Position numbers and translations under genes: made by a program. The notes under the pieces are model-generated. The model worked only from the letters and a program-made list of their open reading frames with translations, did no database searches and was not told the origin of the DNA. This document shows, piece after piece, positions 34,821-42,436 of a stretch of DNA of 42,436 nucleotides. Positions within the stretch are counted from its first letter, which is position 1. Every line of letters begins with the position of its first letter. Source of the DNA: Candidatus Obscuribacterales bacterium (GTDB lineage Bacteria > Cyanobacteriota > Vampirovibrionia > Obscuribacterales > Obscuribacteraceae); contig JAIETE010000140.1 in assembly GCA_019745505.1 (NCBI GenBank), positions 1-42,436 of the forward strand. The letters run 5' to 3'.

Positions 34821-36014
34821 ATGCTGAAAACCACGCCCTTGCATTCCCGTACGTCTGCGCTCATGCAAGCCAATCAGTGGCGGCGTTGGGCGGGATATTC
34901 CGTCGCCAGCTCGTATGAGATGACGCACGACCGGGAGTATTATGCAATTCGCAATGCCTGTGTCTTGATTGATATTTCGCCGCTGTGCAAATACCGGATC
35001 AAAGGCGCTGATGCACTTAAATTTCTCAACCGTCTGGTCACACGTGATGTAAGCAAGATTGGCGTTGGTGGAATGCTCTATACACCTTGGTGCGATTCGC
35101 GCGGCAAGATTCTCGATGACGGCACGATTGCGCAGCTTTCAGAAAACGAATTCCGCCTCACCTCCGCTGAGCCCAACCTTCGCTGGCTGCAGGACAATGC
35201 GGTCGGGATGCAGGTGGAAATCGAGGACGTTTCCGACAAAATTGCCGCCATGTCCTTGCAAGGACCGAGCTCCCGTGATTTGCTGACGACTATCTGCAAT
35301 GCGCCTCTGGGCGGAGTCAAATACTATGAATTCGTCAACACCAAGATTGCCGGTGTGGATGTGATGATTTCGCGCACCGGATATACCGGAGACTTGGGAT
35401 TCGAACTCTGGGTCGATGCACAGAAGGCGGAGAAAGTCTGGGACGCTGTTGTCGAGGCGGGCAAGTCGTTTGCCCTCCAGCCGGCCGGCATCTGGGCTCT
35501 CGACGTCGCGCGTATCGAAGCCGGTTTGATCATGCTGGATATCGACTATACCCCTGTCAACAAAGCGATGACGGACGGTCAAACGTCTACGCCCATAGAA
35601 CTCGGATTGAACTGGGCGATTAGCTGGAAGAAAGGCAATTTCGTTGGCCGGAAAGCTTTGCTTGCTGAAAAGGAAAACGGTTCGACCATTCAGTTTGTCG
35701 GCTTGGAGATCGATCACAAAGAGTTCGAGCGGCAGCACCATGAGCTCGGACTTACCGTGCCTTATCCTTTTATGGCTTGGAGAGCGGTAATTCCCCTTCA
35801 CTTAGACGGCTCGCAAGTCGGATATGCAACCAGCGGCGTCTGGTCTCCGACTTTGAAAAAATATCTTGCTTTCGGGCATGTTCAGCCTCAGTTTGCCAAG
35901 CCCGGATCTGTAGTGACAATTGACCTCACGGTTGATCGTTACCGCCGTCCTTTCAAGGCCACGGTGACCAAATTACCCTTCTTCAATCCGCCAAGGAAGA
36001 AAGACACACTATGA
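34821..36014 (+). CDS. GcvT-fold aminomethyltransferase-like protein
   Basis: A 397-aa protein; ATG 34821 has AGGAG at 34809-34813. It follows the GcvT/DmdA fold: an N-terminal AGYSVASSYEMTHDREYYAI, then LIDISPLCKYRIKGADALKFLNR, a folate-site region RGKILDDGTI, and SRTGYTGDLGFELW, followed by a C-terminal barrel. Classical GcvT moves the aminomethyl group of glycine to tetrahydrofolate. Relatives demethylate sarcosine, dimethylglycine or DMSP. The GcvP and GcvH partners are absent here, so a demethylase-type role is more likely. Its last bases overlap the next gene's start (ATGA), so it is translationally coupled to the two flavoproteins that follow. Confidence 0.85.
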   Translation: MLKTTPLHSRTSALMQANQWRRWAGYSVASSYEMTHDREYYAIRNACVLIDISPLCKYRIKGADALKFLNRLVTRDVSKIGVGGMLYTPWCDSRGKILDDGTIAQLSENEFRLTSAEPNLRWLQDNAVGMQVEIEDVSDKIAAMSLQGPSSRDLLTTICNAPLGGVKYYEFVNTKIAGVDVMISRTGYTGDLGFELWVDAQKAEKVWDAVVEAGKSFALQPAGIWALDVARIEAGLIMLDIDYTPVNKAMTDGQTSTPIELGLNWAISWKKGNFVGRKALLAEKENGSTIQFVGLEIDHKEFERQHHELGLTVPYPFMAWRAVIPLHLDGSQVGYATSGVWSPTLKKYLAFGHVQPQFAKPGSVVTIDLTVDRYRRPFKATVTKLPFFNPPRKKDTL

Positions 36015-37606
36015 GCAAAACAAGCAACAGTCACTACGATGTGATAGTAATCGGCGGCGGGCACAATGGTTTGGTCAATGCCGCTTATCTCGGAAAGGCC
36101 GGCAAGAAAGTGCTGGTGCTGGAGCAGCGCCACACCGTGGGTGGTGCCACAGTCACTGAGGAAGTTTATCCCGGCTTCAAGTTTCTCATCGCTTCTTATT
36201 TGATCAGCCTCCTGCGCCCGGAGGTGATTCAAGAGTTGGAGCTGGCTCGCCATGGCCTGGAGATTATGCCGCTGGAGAGCACATTTGTTCCGCTCTCCAA
36301 TGGAAATTATCTGGCTGACTGGCCCGATCATGAGGCTACTCGTCACGAGATCGAACGACATTCGAAACGTGACGCTGAAGCTTACGATGAGTATGCGCGG
36401 GTTATGAAACGCCTGGCAATAGCCCTAAGACCACTGCTCGATATGATTCCTCCTGCTCCTACTTCGGTGACACCTAAGGATTTGGAGACCATGGCTCGTG
36501 TTCGTGGTGTTTTGAACAACATGACTCGAGATGATTTTCATCTGCTCTCACGTCTGATGACAATGAGTGCAGCAGACTTTCTCGACGAGTGGTTCGAAGG
36601 CACTGCCTTGAAGGGAACCAAATGCACAAGCGGCATCATCGGCACTTTTATGGGACCACGTTCTCCCGGAACCGGATATGTACTGCTTCACCATTACATC
36701 GGTGAGTTGGACGGAACGTTCCGGGCCTGGGGATTGGCACGCGGTGGAACCGGCGCTTTGAGCCAGGCGATTGCCAGTGCCGCACGTGAGGCGGGAGTCG
36801 AGATCAAGACGAATTCTCCTGTCGCACAGGTAAATATCAAGAACGGCGAGGCAACAGGCGTAACGCTCGAGAATGGTGATGAGTACAGCGCCGGCATCGT
36901 AGTGTCGAATGCTGATGCGAAAAGAACATTCTTGAAGCTGATTGACCCGAAAAATTTGCCCGATCAGTTCGTCGGCGATGTGAACAGATTTCGTATCGCC
37001 AGTCCAGCTTGCAAAGTCAATCTCGCGCTGGACGGTCTGCCGGAATTTACTTCCATGCCGAAGGGCAAAGAAGCATTGCTGCGTGGTTCGATCGAAATTG
37101 CTCCCAGTATCGATTATGTAGAGCAAGCTTACGATGATGCCAAATATGGTGGCTGGTCCAAGAAACCATTCATGGATGCCTTGATTCCTTCCCTTCTGGA
37201 TCCGGGCATGGCTCCTCCCGGCAAGCATGTTATGTCGCTCTTCGTCCAGTATGCGTCATCCGACCTGGAAGGCGGCTGGAACGAAGAGAAAAAGGCTCAA
37301 TTCCTCGATATCGTTATCGATACTCTGGCAGAACATGCTCCCAATCTGAAAAAAATCCTCATCCATAAGCACATCATGACGCCTTGGGATTTGGAGAGAA
37401 TGATAGGACTGACGAGCGGACATATCTTCCACGGTGAATTGGCGTTGCAGCAATTGTTCTTCCTGCGTCCGTCACCGCAATGGTCCAATTACAGGACTCC
37501 GATCAAAAACATGTATATGTGCGGCAGCAGTACACATCCGGGCGGCTGCATCACTGGCGCTCCCGGGCGCAATGCGGCACTGGCTATTCTGGAGGATCGC
37601 CCATGA
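36011..37606 (+). CDS. FAD-dependent oxidoreductase (PYROXD2/phytoene desaturase-type)
   Basis: A 531-aa protein with an intact FAD-binding Rossmann start, VIVIGGGHNG (GxGxxG at 15-20), EQR ending the second strand, and the C-terminal FAD-binding HPGGCITGAPGRNAA. Its length and internal blocks match PYROXD2/CrtI-like oxidoreductases, which oxidise C-C or C-N bonds; the substrate is unknown. No carotenoid genes lie beside it, so I do not call it a phytoene desaturase. It overlaps the GcvT-like gene by four bases and the second flavoprotein gene by four bases, a rigid three-gene operon. Confidence 0.9.
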   Translation: MSKTSNSHYDVIVIGGGHNGLVNAAYLGKAGKKVLVLEQRHTVGGATVTEEVYPGFKFLIASYLISLLRPEVIQELELARHGLEIMPLESTFVPLSNGNYLADWPDHEATRHEIERHSKRDAEAYDEYARVMKRLAIALRPLLDMIPPAPTSVTPKDLETMARVRGVLNNMTRDDFHLLSRLMTMSAADFLDEWFEGTALKGTKCTSGIIGTFMGPRSPGTGYVLLHHYIGELDGTFRAWGLARGGTGALSQAIASAAREAGVEIKTNSPVAQVNIKNGEATGVTLENGDEYSAGIVVSNADAKRTFLKLIDPKNLPDQFVGDVNRFRIASPACKVNLALDGLPEFTSMPKGKEALLRGSIEIAPSIDYVEQAYDDAKYGGWSKKPFMDALIPSLLDPGMAPPGKHVMSLFVQYASSDLEGGWNEEKKAQFLDIVIDTLAEHAPNLKKILIHKHIMTPWDLERMIGLTSGHIFHGELALQQLFFLRPSPQWSNYRTPIKNMYMCGSSTHPGGCITGAPGRNAALAILEDRP

Positions 37607-39150
37607 ACACTTACGACACGATAATTCTGGGTTCTTCCCCCAATGCCTTGACCGCAGCCTGCTATCTGGCTCGCGGCGGACACAAAGTGCTGGTTTTGGA
37701 ACCGTCCGAGCAAATTGGTGGCGCTGCTGCGACCGCGCAATTTCATGATGGTTTCATGGGTGATATTGGTTTGATGAGCGGGCGGCTCGATGATGAAATC
37801 ATCAATGATTTAAAACTTGCAGACCACGGACTGGAAATTATCCAACGCAAGACGCTCACCAGTTTGCTCTCCGGCGGCAAGAGCTTTACCTTGCCTGTCG
37901 ACCGGGATGCTGCAGAAAAAGTAGTGGCAGGCATTTCTGGCGAAGATGCTAAAAAGTACAAGGCATTCATGCAACTTGTCGATCTAGCCGGCGACTTCTT
38001 GAAGAGTGCATACGGTGTCACGCCTCCTCGCAATCATCCGCCCGCCAAGGATGATCTAGAAACGCTTTCCAGGCTTGCCTCCCAGTTGAAAGGTTATGGA
38101 CGTCGCGAGATGACTGAGGTGATGCGTTTGCTCGTCATGTCCGTGCGTGACCTGATGGATGAATGGTTTGTCAGTCCCCAGCTGAAGGGTTTGCTCGCAT
38201 CGACTGCTATCCGCGGCATCAATCAAGGACCTTTTGCCGGAAATACCACCTTTACGCTTTTGCATCATGTTGCTCAAGGGGACGGATTTTTCCGCTCCAC
38301 TGCCAGAGGCGGCCTGGGTGGATTGTCTCAGGCTCTGGCGGCGGCGGCGCAGTCGCATGGCGTGGAAATTCGCACCATGTGCGGCTCTCTCAGTATCAAC
38401 ATCAAAGACGGCACTGCCACCGGTGTAAAGGTTGCCAGTCAGTCTATCGACGCTTCACTGATATTGTCGGATTATGATGCCCGCTATACATTTACTCAGT
38501 TGGTGGCACCTCCTGAATTAGAGCCTGAATTCAACCGCGCGGTAAAAAATATTCGTTACAGCGGAGCCGTTGCTCGTCTCAATTTCGCACTCAAGGAAAT
38601 GCCGAGGTTTGCTGGATTGACGGAGGATGCATTGAGCGGAACGCTTATGTTGTCGCCCAGCATCAACTATCTGGAAAAAGCTTATGATGGCGGCAAACGT
38701 GGAGATATTTCCAAAGAGCCATATTTGGAGTTGACGATTCCGACTGCCGGTGACTCCACTCTTGCACCGAAAGGTAAGCATGTGATGTCTGTTTGGATGC
38801 AGTATACGCCTTGCCACAGTACCGTAAAGCCTGACCAGCTGCGCGATCTGGTGTTGCAGCAGTTGAGCGAGTTTTGCCCGAATCTCAAGTCGCTTGTAGA
38901 GCACTCGCAGGTTATTACCGCTCGCGAATTCGAATCTCAATATAAGCTGACCGAGGGCAATCTCTACGGCGGCCAGATAAATCTAACGCAGTCATTCTAC
39001 CTGCGGCCGCTTGCCGGATTTGCCCATTACTCTACGCCGATATCACAGCTTTACCTCTGTGGATCGGCCACGCATCCCGGCGGCATTACCGGCTTGTCCG
39101 GCAGAAATGCCGCCCGCGAAGCCGGTGTTAGAGATATGGTTCCGGCCTGA
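37603..39150 (+). CDS. Second PYROXD2-type flavoprotein with degenerate nucleotide loop
   Basis: ATG 37603 has GGAGG at 37591-37595 and overlaps the previous stop (ATGA), which fixes the start at 515 aa; longer readings run inside the upstream gene. The fold and length match its neighbour, with which it is paralogous (for example LADHGLEII/LARHGLEIM, DLMDEWF/DFLDEWF). Its first loop reads GSSPNAL, so two of the three GxGxxG glycines are Ser and Ala. The C-terminal FAD motif (THPGGITGLSGRNAA) is intact. It may bind FAD poorly, or form a structural or regulatory subunit with the intact paralogue (inference). Confidence 0.88.
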   Translation: MNTYDTIILGSSPNALTAACYLARGGHKVLVLEPSEQIGGAAATAQFHDGFMGDIGLMSGRLDDEIINDLKLADHGLEIIQRKTLTSLLSGGKSFTLPVDRDAAEKVVAGISGEDAKKYKAFMQLVDLAGDFLKSAYGVTPPRNHPPAKDDLETLSRLASQLKGYGRREMTEVMRLLVMSVRDLMDEWFVSPQLKGLLASTAIRGINQGPFAGNTTFTLLHHVAQGDGFFRSTARGGLGGLSQALAAAAQSHGVEIRTMCGSLSINIKDGTATGVKVASQSIDASLILSDYDARYTFTQLVAPPELEPEFNRAVKNIRYSGAVARLNFALKEMPRFAGLTEDALSGTLMLSPSINYLEKAYDGGKRGDISKEPYLELTIPTAGDSTLAPKGKHVMSVWMQYTPCHSTVKPDQLRDLVLQQLSEFCPNLKSLVEHSQVITAREFESQYKLTEGNLYGGQINLTQSFYLRPLAGFAHYSTPISQLYLCGSATHPGGITGLSGRNAAREAGVRDMVPA

Positions 39151-39273
39151 TTTTCACAGCGGATTGCATCGCTTAGAGGTCACTTCGAAAGGACTGCCGA
39201 CCGAGGGCAAGGTTCCTGCGACGTGAAGTTCCGTGACCACCAGATTAGACTTGGAAAAATCCGGACAGCCCTG

Positions 39274-39283
39274 GTGCTAGACT
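39274..39283 (+). promoter_or_regulatory. Possible extended -10 promoter for the AIM24-like gene
   Basis: TGCTAGACT, a TG-type extended -10 followed by TAGACT at 39278-39283, lies about 60 bases before ATG 39342. TTGGAA at 39251 is too far for a standard -35. Weak support. Confidence 0.3.
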
Positions 39284-39341
39284 CTGTGAGATTTGTTAAA
39301 CGGTGTTCCCGACGCAGATACTGTTGTAAAAGGAAAGAGTC

Positions 39342-40136
39342 ATGACAATTAGATCTCACGTAATCGACTATGTGATCCTGGGTGACGACATGCAAGCTGT
39401 GGAGATTGAGCTTGATCCCGGCGAAACCGTAATTGCCGAAGCGGGCGCTATGAATTACATGGAAGAGGGAATTGCTTTTGAGGCAAAGATGGGTGACGGC
39501 ACCGATGCCGACCAGGGAATGATGGGCAAATTATTTGGTGCCGGAAAGCGTTTGCTGGCTGGCGAGTCATTGATGATCACTCACTTCACCAACCAGGGCC
39601 GCGGCAAGCAGAAGGTTGCATTTGCTGCTCCTTATCCGGGCAAAATAATTCCCATGAATCTTGGCGAAATGGGCGGTGAAGTGATCGTGCAAAGAGACGG
39701 GTTTCTATGCGCTGCATTTGGCACCAAATTGAATGTCGCTTTCACTCAAAAGCTGGGCGCCGGTTTCTTTGGTGGAGAAGGTTTCGTGCTGCAGAGTTTG
39801 AAAGGTGATGGTATGGCTTTCGTGCATGCCTGCGGCGCTATCATCAAGCGCGAACTCAGAGGTGAAACATTGCGAGTAGACACTGGTTGTATCGTCGCTT
39901 TTACGCCTGGTATTTCTTATGATATCCAGCGCGCCGGTAATTTGAAATCGATGATATTCGGTGGAGAGGGGCTTTTTCTCGCAACATTGAGAGGAACAGG
40001 AACGGTATGGATGCAGAGCCTGCCATTTTCTCGACTGGCCAACAGGATTCTCGAACACGCTCCTCAAAGCGGCGGCAACAGCGCCGAGCAAGCCGGCGGT
40101 TTGATGGGGCTTGGCAGAATGTTCGAATCTGAATAG
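39342..40136 (+). CDS. AIM24/TIGR00266 family protein
   Basis: A 264-aa protein with the AIM24/TIGR00266 beta-fold. Typical pieces are the opening [62 protein letters not shown] and [20 protein letters not shown]. It is cytosolic. The family is widespread; in yeast AIM24 supports mitochondrial membrane organisation, and the bacterial role is not known. The C-terminal part (about 235-264) is Gly/Ser-rich and variable. An AAAGGAAAG stretch precedes ATG 39342. The TPR gene follows on the same strand after 76 bases. Confidence 0.9.
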   Translation: MTIRSHVIDYVILGDDMQAVEIELDPGETVIAEAGAMNYMEEGIAFEAKMGDGTDADQGMMGKLFGAGKRLLAGESLMITHFTNQGRGKQKVAFAAPYPGKIIPMNLGEMGGEVIVQRDGFLCAAFGTKLNVAFTQKLGAGFFGGEGFVLQSLKGDGMAFVHACGAIIKRELRGETLRVDTGCIVAFTPGISYDIQRAGNLKSMIFGGEGLFLATLRGTGTVWMQSLPFSRLANRILEHAPQSGGNSAEQAGGLMGLGRMFESE

Positions 40137-40212
40137 TCGGGACACGTCGCTACTGTCGGGCCGGGCGGAAATCTTTGACATAACCATGTCGTTCGTCGCA
40201 CAATTAAGTTAG

Positions 40213-40983
40213 ATGAGAAGAACATGCTTAGTGTTGATTTCCGCCCTGCTGCAAATGCTTGCTTGCTCCTTGCGAATGCCATGCTACAGCATGGACGAGA
40301 TTGCCGCCATCAACAAGCGCATCTTGGCGAAGCCAAAGAATTCCGATGTTTATTTCGAGCGTGCCGCTGAAAAATTGAAGTACTTGGACTATGAAGGTTG
40401 TGTGGAGAATGTGACGCGCTCCATAGAGTTGAAGCCCACTGCAGACAAGTATTTTATTAGAGCGGTGGCGCGGCGCGAGACCGGCAAGTTGCTCGATGCC
40501 GAAATGGACTTTGAAAAATCTGCACAGCTTTCTCCGCGCTCTGAAAATGCCTATGCTGAGTTGGCGTGCTTAGCGGCAAAGCTGCGACACTACGATAAAG
40601 CGAATCGAGCTTTCGAGCAATTGTTCAAACTCAGTCCGGTCCGATTCGTCGAGAGAAGTCGGCGCGCGGAAATGTATCTGCAGATGAAAAAGCCGCAGGC
40701 CGCACTCAACGATGTTGAAACCTGCCTGAAAATAGATTCTGATGCTGGAGGGCGTTGTCACACGATTCTTGGTCTGGCTTGTGTACAACTTCGGCAGTAT
40801 GAGCGAGCAGTGGATGCTTTCAATTTTGCAATCAAGAAGAATGAATTCAATATCGATGCGCGCAAGGGAAGGCTGGAAGCCTACGAGAAACTTGGCAATA
40901 AGAAGATGGCGCAGCAAGAGAGGCGAGCGCTTGAGGAAGAATTTTCCGAGGCATTTAACCTTGCCCCTTTTCGATCGAAATAA
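40213..40983 (+). CDS. Exported TPR protein
   Basis: A 256-aa protein. The N-terminus MRRTCLVLISALLQMLACSL is a signal sequence with a weak lipobox-like MLAC, so it could be a lipoprotein or a cleaved periplasmic protein. The rest is about five TPRs (VYFERAAEKLKYLDYEGC, KYFIRAVARRETGKLLDA, NAYAELACLAAKLRHYDK and so on). It is a probable periplasmic scaffold. No enzymatic residues are seen. ATG 40213 is preceded only by a weak AGTTAG. It converges with the L,D-transpeptidase gene, with three bases between the stop codons. Confidence 0.8.
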   Translation: MRRTCLVLISALLQMLACSLRMPCYSMDEIAAINKRILAKPKNSDVYFERAAEKLKYLDYEGCVENVTRSIELKPTADKYFIRAVARRETGKLLDAEMDFEKSAQLSPRSENAYAELACLAAKLRHYDKANRAFEQLFKLSPVRFVERSRRAEMYLQMKKPQAALNDVETCLKIDSDAGGRCHTILGLACVQLRQYERAVDAFNFAIKKNEFNIDARKGRLEAYEKLGNKKMAQQERRALEEEFSEAFNLAPFRSK

Positions 40984-40986
40984 GTC

Positions 40987-41661
40987 TTAAGATGCTTTTC
41001 TCAAACCGAAATCCGATTTGTTGAGTACGGTGCCTCTGAATCTTCGCACGACATACACGGGTGTTCCGGCGCGCACCATTCCGTAGAGTTGCGAAATGTC
41101 GCGGTTGGAATGCCGGATGCATCCATGGCTTACACTTTTGCGAATCAGATTCGGTTGATTGGTGCCATGCAGCAGTAGTTCGTGCTTGTTCAAATAAATA
41201 GCCGCTACACCGAGCGGGTTGCTTCGATCTTGATTGTACGGTTTGTAGAGTCGTTTTTTGCCTTTGATTGTTTTTGGTACTATCCATTCGGGGTATTGTT
41301 TTTTGCCGGTTGCTACATATCGTCCGGACGGAGTCGGTTTGTCTTGCGACCCGATTGCGTTGGAGATTGTCAGCACTCTTACTACGCCGCGATTTTGCAG
41401 TTGCAGCGCATAGGTGTTGTGACTGCCTTTGTCTACGATAACTACGGTAGGCTGATCGGAGTGATAGCCGTTCATTTTCATGACCGGTCCTAGTACATAG
41501 TGATTGTTGACGAATACGCCGTCGTTTTTCCTGGTGGCGGATTGCTTGCCTTTCTTTTGAGCGGCGGTATGTCCATGCGTCGCGGCTAGTGCTCCGTTTG
41601 CAAATACGCAGAGGCTGATGGAAAGCGCCGAAATTAGTGCCGGATATCGAGATAGACGCAT
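40987..41661 (-). CDS. L,D-transpeptidase (YkuD family)
   Basis: ATG 41661 has a perfect AGGAGG (complement of 41671-41676) nine bases upstream, giving 224 aa with a signal peptide (about 1-27, ending GALA). The YkuD catalytic motif SHGCIRHSNRD carries His189, Cys191 and Arg193, and LLHGTNQP lies upstream at His165. Such enzymes cut a tetrapeptide stem and form 3-3 crosslinks in peptidoglycan, or attach proteins to it, in the periplasm. A basic, poorly conserved segment sits between signal and domain. It follows the M23 peptidase gene by 16 bases, so the two are cotranscribed and probably act on the same wall. Confidence 0.92.
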   Translation of the reverse strand: MRLSRYPALISALSISLCVFANGALAATHGHTAAQKKGKQSATRKNDGVFVNNHYVLGPVMKMNGYHSDQPTVVIVDKGSHNTYALQLQNRGVVRVLTISNAIGSQDKPTPSGRYVATGKKQYPEWIVPKTIKGKKRLYKPYNQDRSNPLGVAAIYLNKHELLLHGTNQPNLIRKSVSHGCIRHSNRDISQLYGMVRAGTPVYVVRRFRGTVLNKSDFGLRKAS

Positions 41662-41670
41662 GGAAGACTT

Positions 41671-41676
41671 CCTCCT
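41671..41676 (-). promoter_or_regulatory. Strong ribosome binding site of the L,D-transpeptidase gene
   Basis: AGGAGG on the minus strand lies nine bases before ATG 41661 and just after the M23 stop codon (41678-41680). It decides the start over an upstream in-frame ATG near 41805. Confidence 0.75.
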
Positions 41677-41677
41677 T

Positions 41678-42316
41678 TCATTGAGATTTTGCTTTGTCTG
41701 ATTTGAATACTTCATAGGGGTCGAGAGCGCGAGCTTGCCACCACTTCTTCTCCTTGGTGAGGACCGAAATCGAGAAGTGTAAATGAGGAGTATTGGGCGG
41801 TGCATTGCCGGATGTGCCGACGAATCCTATTGTCTGACCGCGTTTTACTCTGTCGCCTTCTTTCAAAGTCGGCTGATATTTTTCCAGGTGTGCATAGTAA
41901 TAAACGTATTGACCGGTGGGATCTGTCTGGTAGATAGTGTTGCCGCCAAAGCGACTGAAGAATAGTTTTGCAATAGTGCCATCTTCCACTGCACGCACAG
42001 GAGTGTTGCGAGGAGCCGGTATATCGGTGGCTTCATGAGCGGAACTTCCTCTCATCTCGTAAAACGAGCCTCTGAGCGCGTCGGCAGGAACCCCGTCAAC
42101 CGGAATCAATAGATGCCGCGTGCACAGATCTCTTATAGCAGCGCTAATTTGCGCGTCCGGAACCAGCAGATGGATATCCGCTGATTGACTAGCGCTTTCG
42201 CTTGGTCCGATCGGGTTTGACCGCGCTAGAATCTGCGCAAAGAATGCCTGCACTGCAACTGCCAGCATTGTTATTGTCAGCGCTTGAGAAATACTAATTT
42301 TTCGGTTTCGCAGCAT
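41678..42316 (-). CDS. M23-family peptidoglycan endopeptidase (LytM-like)
   Basis: A 212-aa protein with an N-terminal signal or anchor (about 10-31) and a LytM/M23 domain over about 85-200. Zinc ligands are His94 and Asp98 in HEATDIPAP (the Gly of the usual HxGxD is Ala, one place earlier) and His180 in HLHFS, with His143 (YAHL) and His178 at the usual catalytic positions. It cuts peptide crosslinks of peptidoglycan outside the membrane. It precedes the L,D-transpeptidase gene in the same operon, pairing cutting and re-crosslinking. The 120 bases upstream to the window edge show no clear promoter. Confidence 0.9.
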   Translation of the reverse strand: MLRNRKISISQALTITMLAVAVQAFFAQILARSNPIGPSESASQSADIHLLVPDAQISAAIRDLCTRHLLIPVDGVPADALRGSFYEMRGSSAHEATDIPAPRNTPVRAVEDGTIAKLFFSRFGGNTIYQTDPTGQYVYYYAHLEKYQPTLKEGDRVKRGQTIGFVGTSGNAPPNTPHLHFSISVLTKEKKWWQARALDPYEVFKSDKAKSQ

Positions 42317-42436
42317 CCATATCTCGTCCTGAATATCAAAAATGGCGAGCGGATTTCAATAACTCTTGTCGAGCTCGCACAGTAACGCAAGACGCTGACT
42401 CGTCGAATACTACGTAAGTTCCCGATTGCCGGGCAA

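Noticed and set aside
36011-39150. Carotenoid (phytoene) desaturase pathway
   Set aside because: The two flavoproteins share the fold, but no phytoene synthase or cyclase lies nearby and the GcvT-like partner points elsewhere.
39178-39239. GGTCAC/GTGACC inverted arms downstream of the second flavoprotein
   Set aside because: Six-base arms about 50 bases apart; expected by chance and with no T tract.
1-42436. tRNA, rRNA, CRISPR array, insertion sequence or prophage
   Set aside because: No transposase, integrase or phage gene, no regularly spaced repeats and no rRNA or tRNA-like sequence was recognised by eye; a covariance-model scan would be needed to exclude small RNAs.

Overview
The window is about 42.4 kb of gene-dense bacterial chromosome of roughly even base composition. 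It holds about 37 protein genes, and no rRNA, tRNA, CRISPR array, insertion sequence or phage gene was recognised. The gene set suggests a large-genomed, diderm-type environmental bacterium with eukaryote-like signalling: three membrane-anchored Ser/Thr kinases, a TPR-caspase, many TPR and zinc-ribbon proteins, a stand-alone CULT (cereblon-type) domain and an HpaI-like aldolase. My best guess is the non-photosynthetic sister group of Cyanobacteria (Vampirovibrionia/'Melainabacteria', Obscuribacterales-like). That is inference from gene content only; a Planctomycetes-like or other large-genomed lineage is not excluded.

Layout. 1-3441: a truncated hypothetical gene, a membrane protein and a secreted class-3-type lipase. 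3662-6536: two overlapping paralogous kinase genes (two membrane segments, a PH-like region, then a cytosolic kinase), the first with altered catalytic motifs. 6770-10943: a zinc-ribbon/TPR protein, then dnaK with an upstream inverted repeat and a downstream terminator. 10985-13433 (minus): a three-gene run of lipid kinase-like protein, HpcH/HpaI aldolase and DUF4256 protein, divergent from a DSP-type phosphatase. 14163-17691: a small secreted Ala/Lys-rich protein, an 850-aa TPR-caspase and a small membrane protein. 17948-21180: a zinc-finger, tail-anchored kinase, a YiiX-type cysteine hydrolase, the CULT protein and an HTH regulator with a possible second DNA-binding domain. 21211-24042: coproheme decarboxylase (ChdC/HemQ), a Nudix hydrolase, a TPR-like protein and a single-domain response regulator. 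24053-29491 (all minus): a TPR membrane protein, a small helical protein, an alkyltransferase-like (ATL) protein, an exported thioredoxin-like protein, an alpha/beta hydrolase and a zinc-ribbon protein. 29745-34672: an Rhs-like beta-repeat protein and a divergent 1297-aa HD-domain protein. 34821-39150: a tightly coupled operon of a GcvT-fold protein and two PYROXD2/phytoene-desaturase-type oxidoreductases. 39342-42316: an AIM24/TIGR00266 protein, a TPR protein, and an M23 peptidase plus L,D-transpeptidase operon for cell-wall remodelling.

The kinases, phosphatase, response regulator and caspase point to dense signal transduction in and at the membrane, but they do not form one visible operon. 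The strongest candidates for something not well described are the tandem membrane kinases with HGD/DFD motifs, the GcvT plus double flavoprotein operon whose second flavoprotein has a degenerate nucleotide-binding loop, the solo CULT protein with an intact tri-tryptophan cage, and the giant HD protein with a glycine-rich N-terminus.
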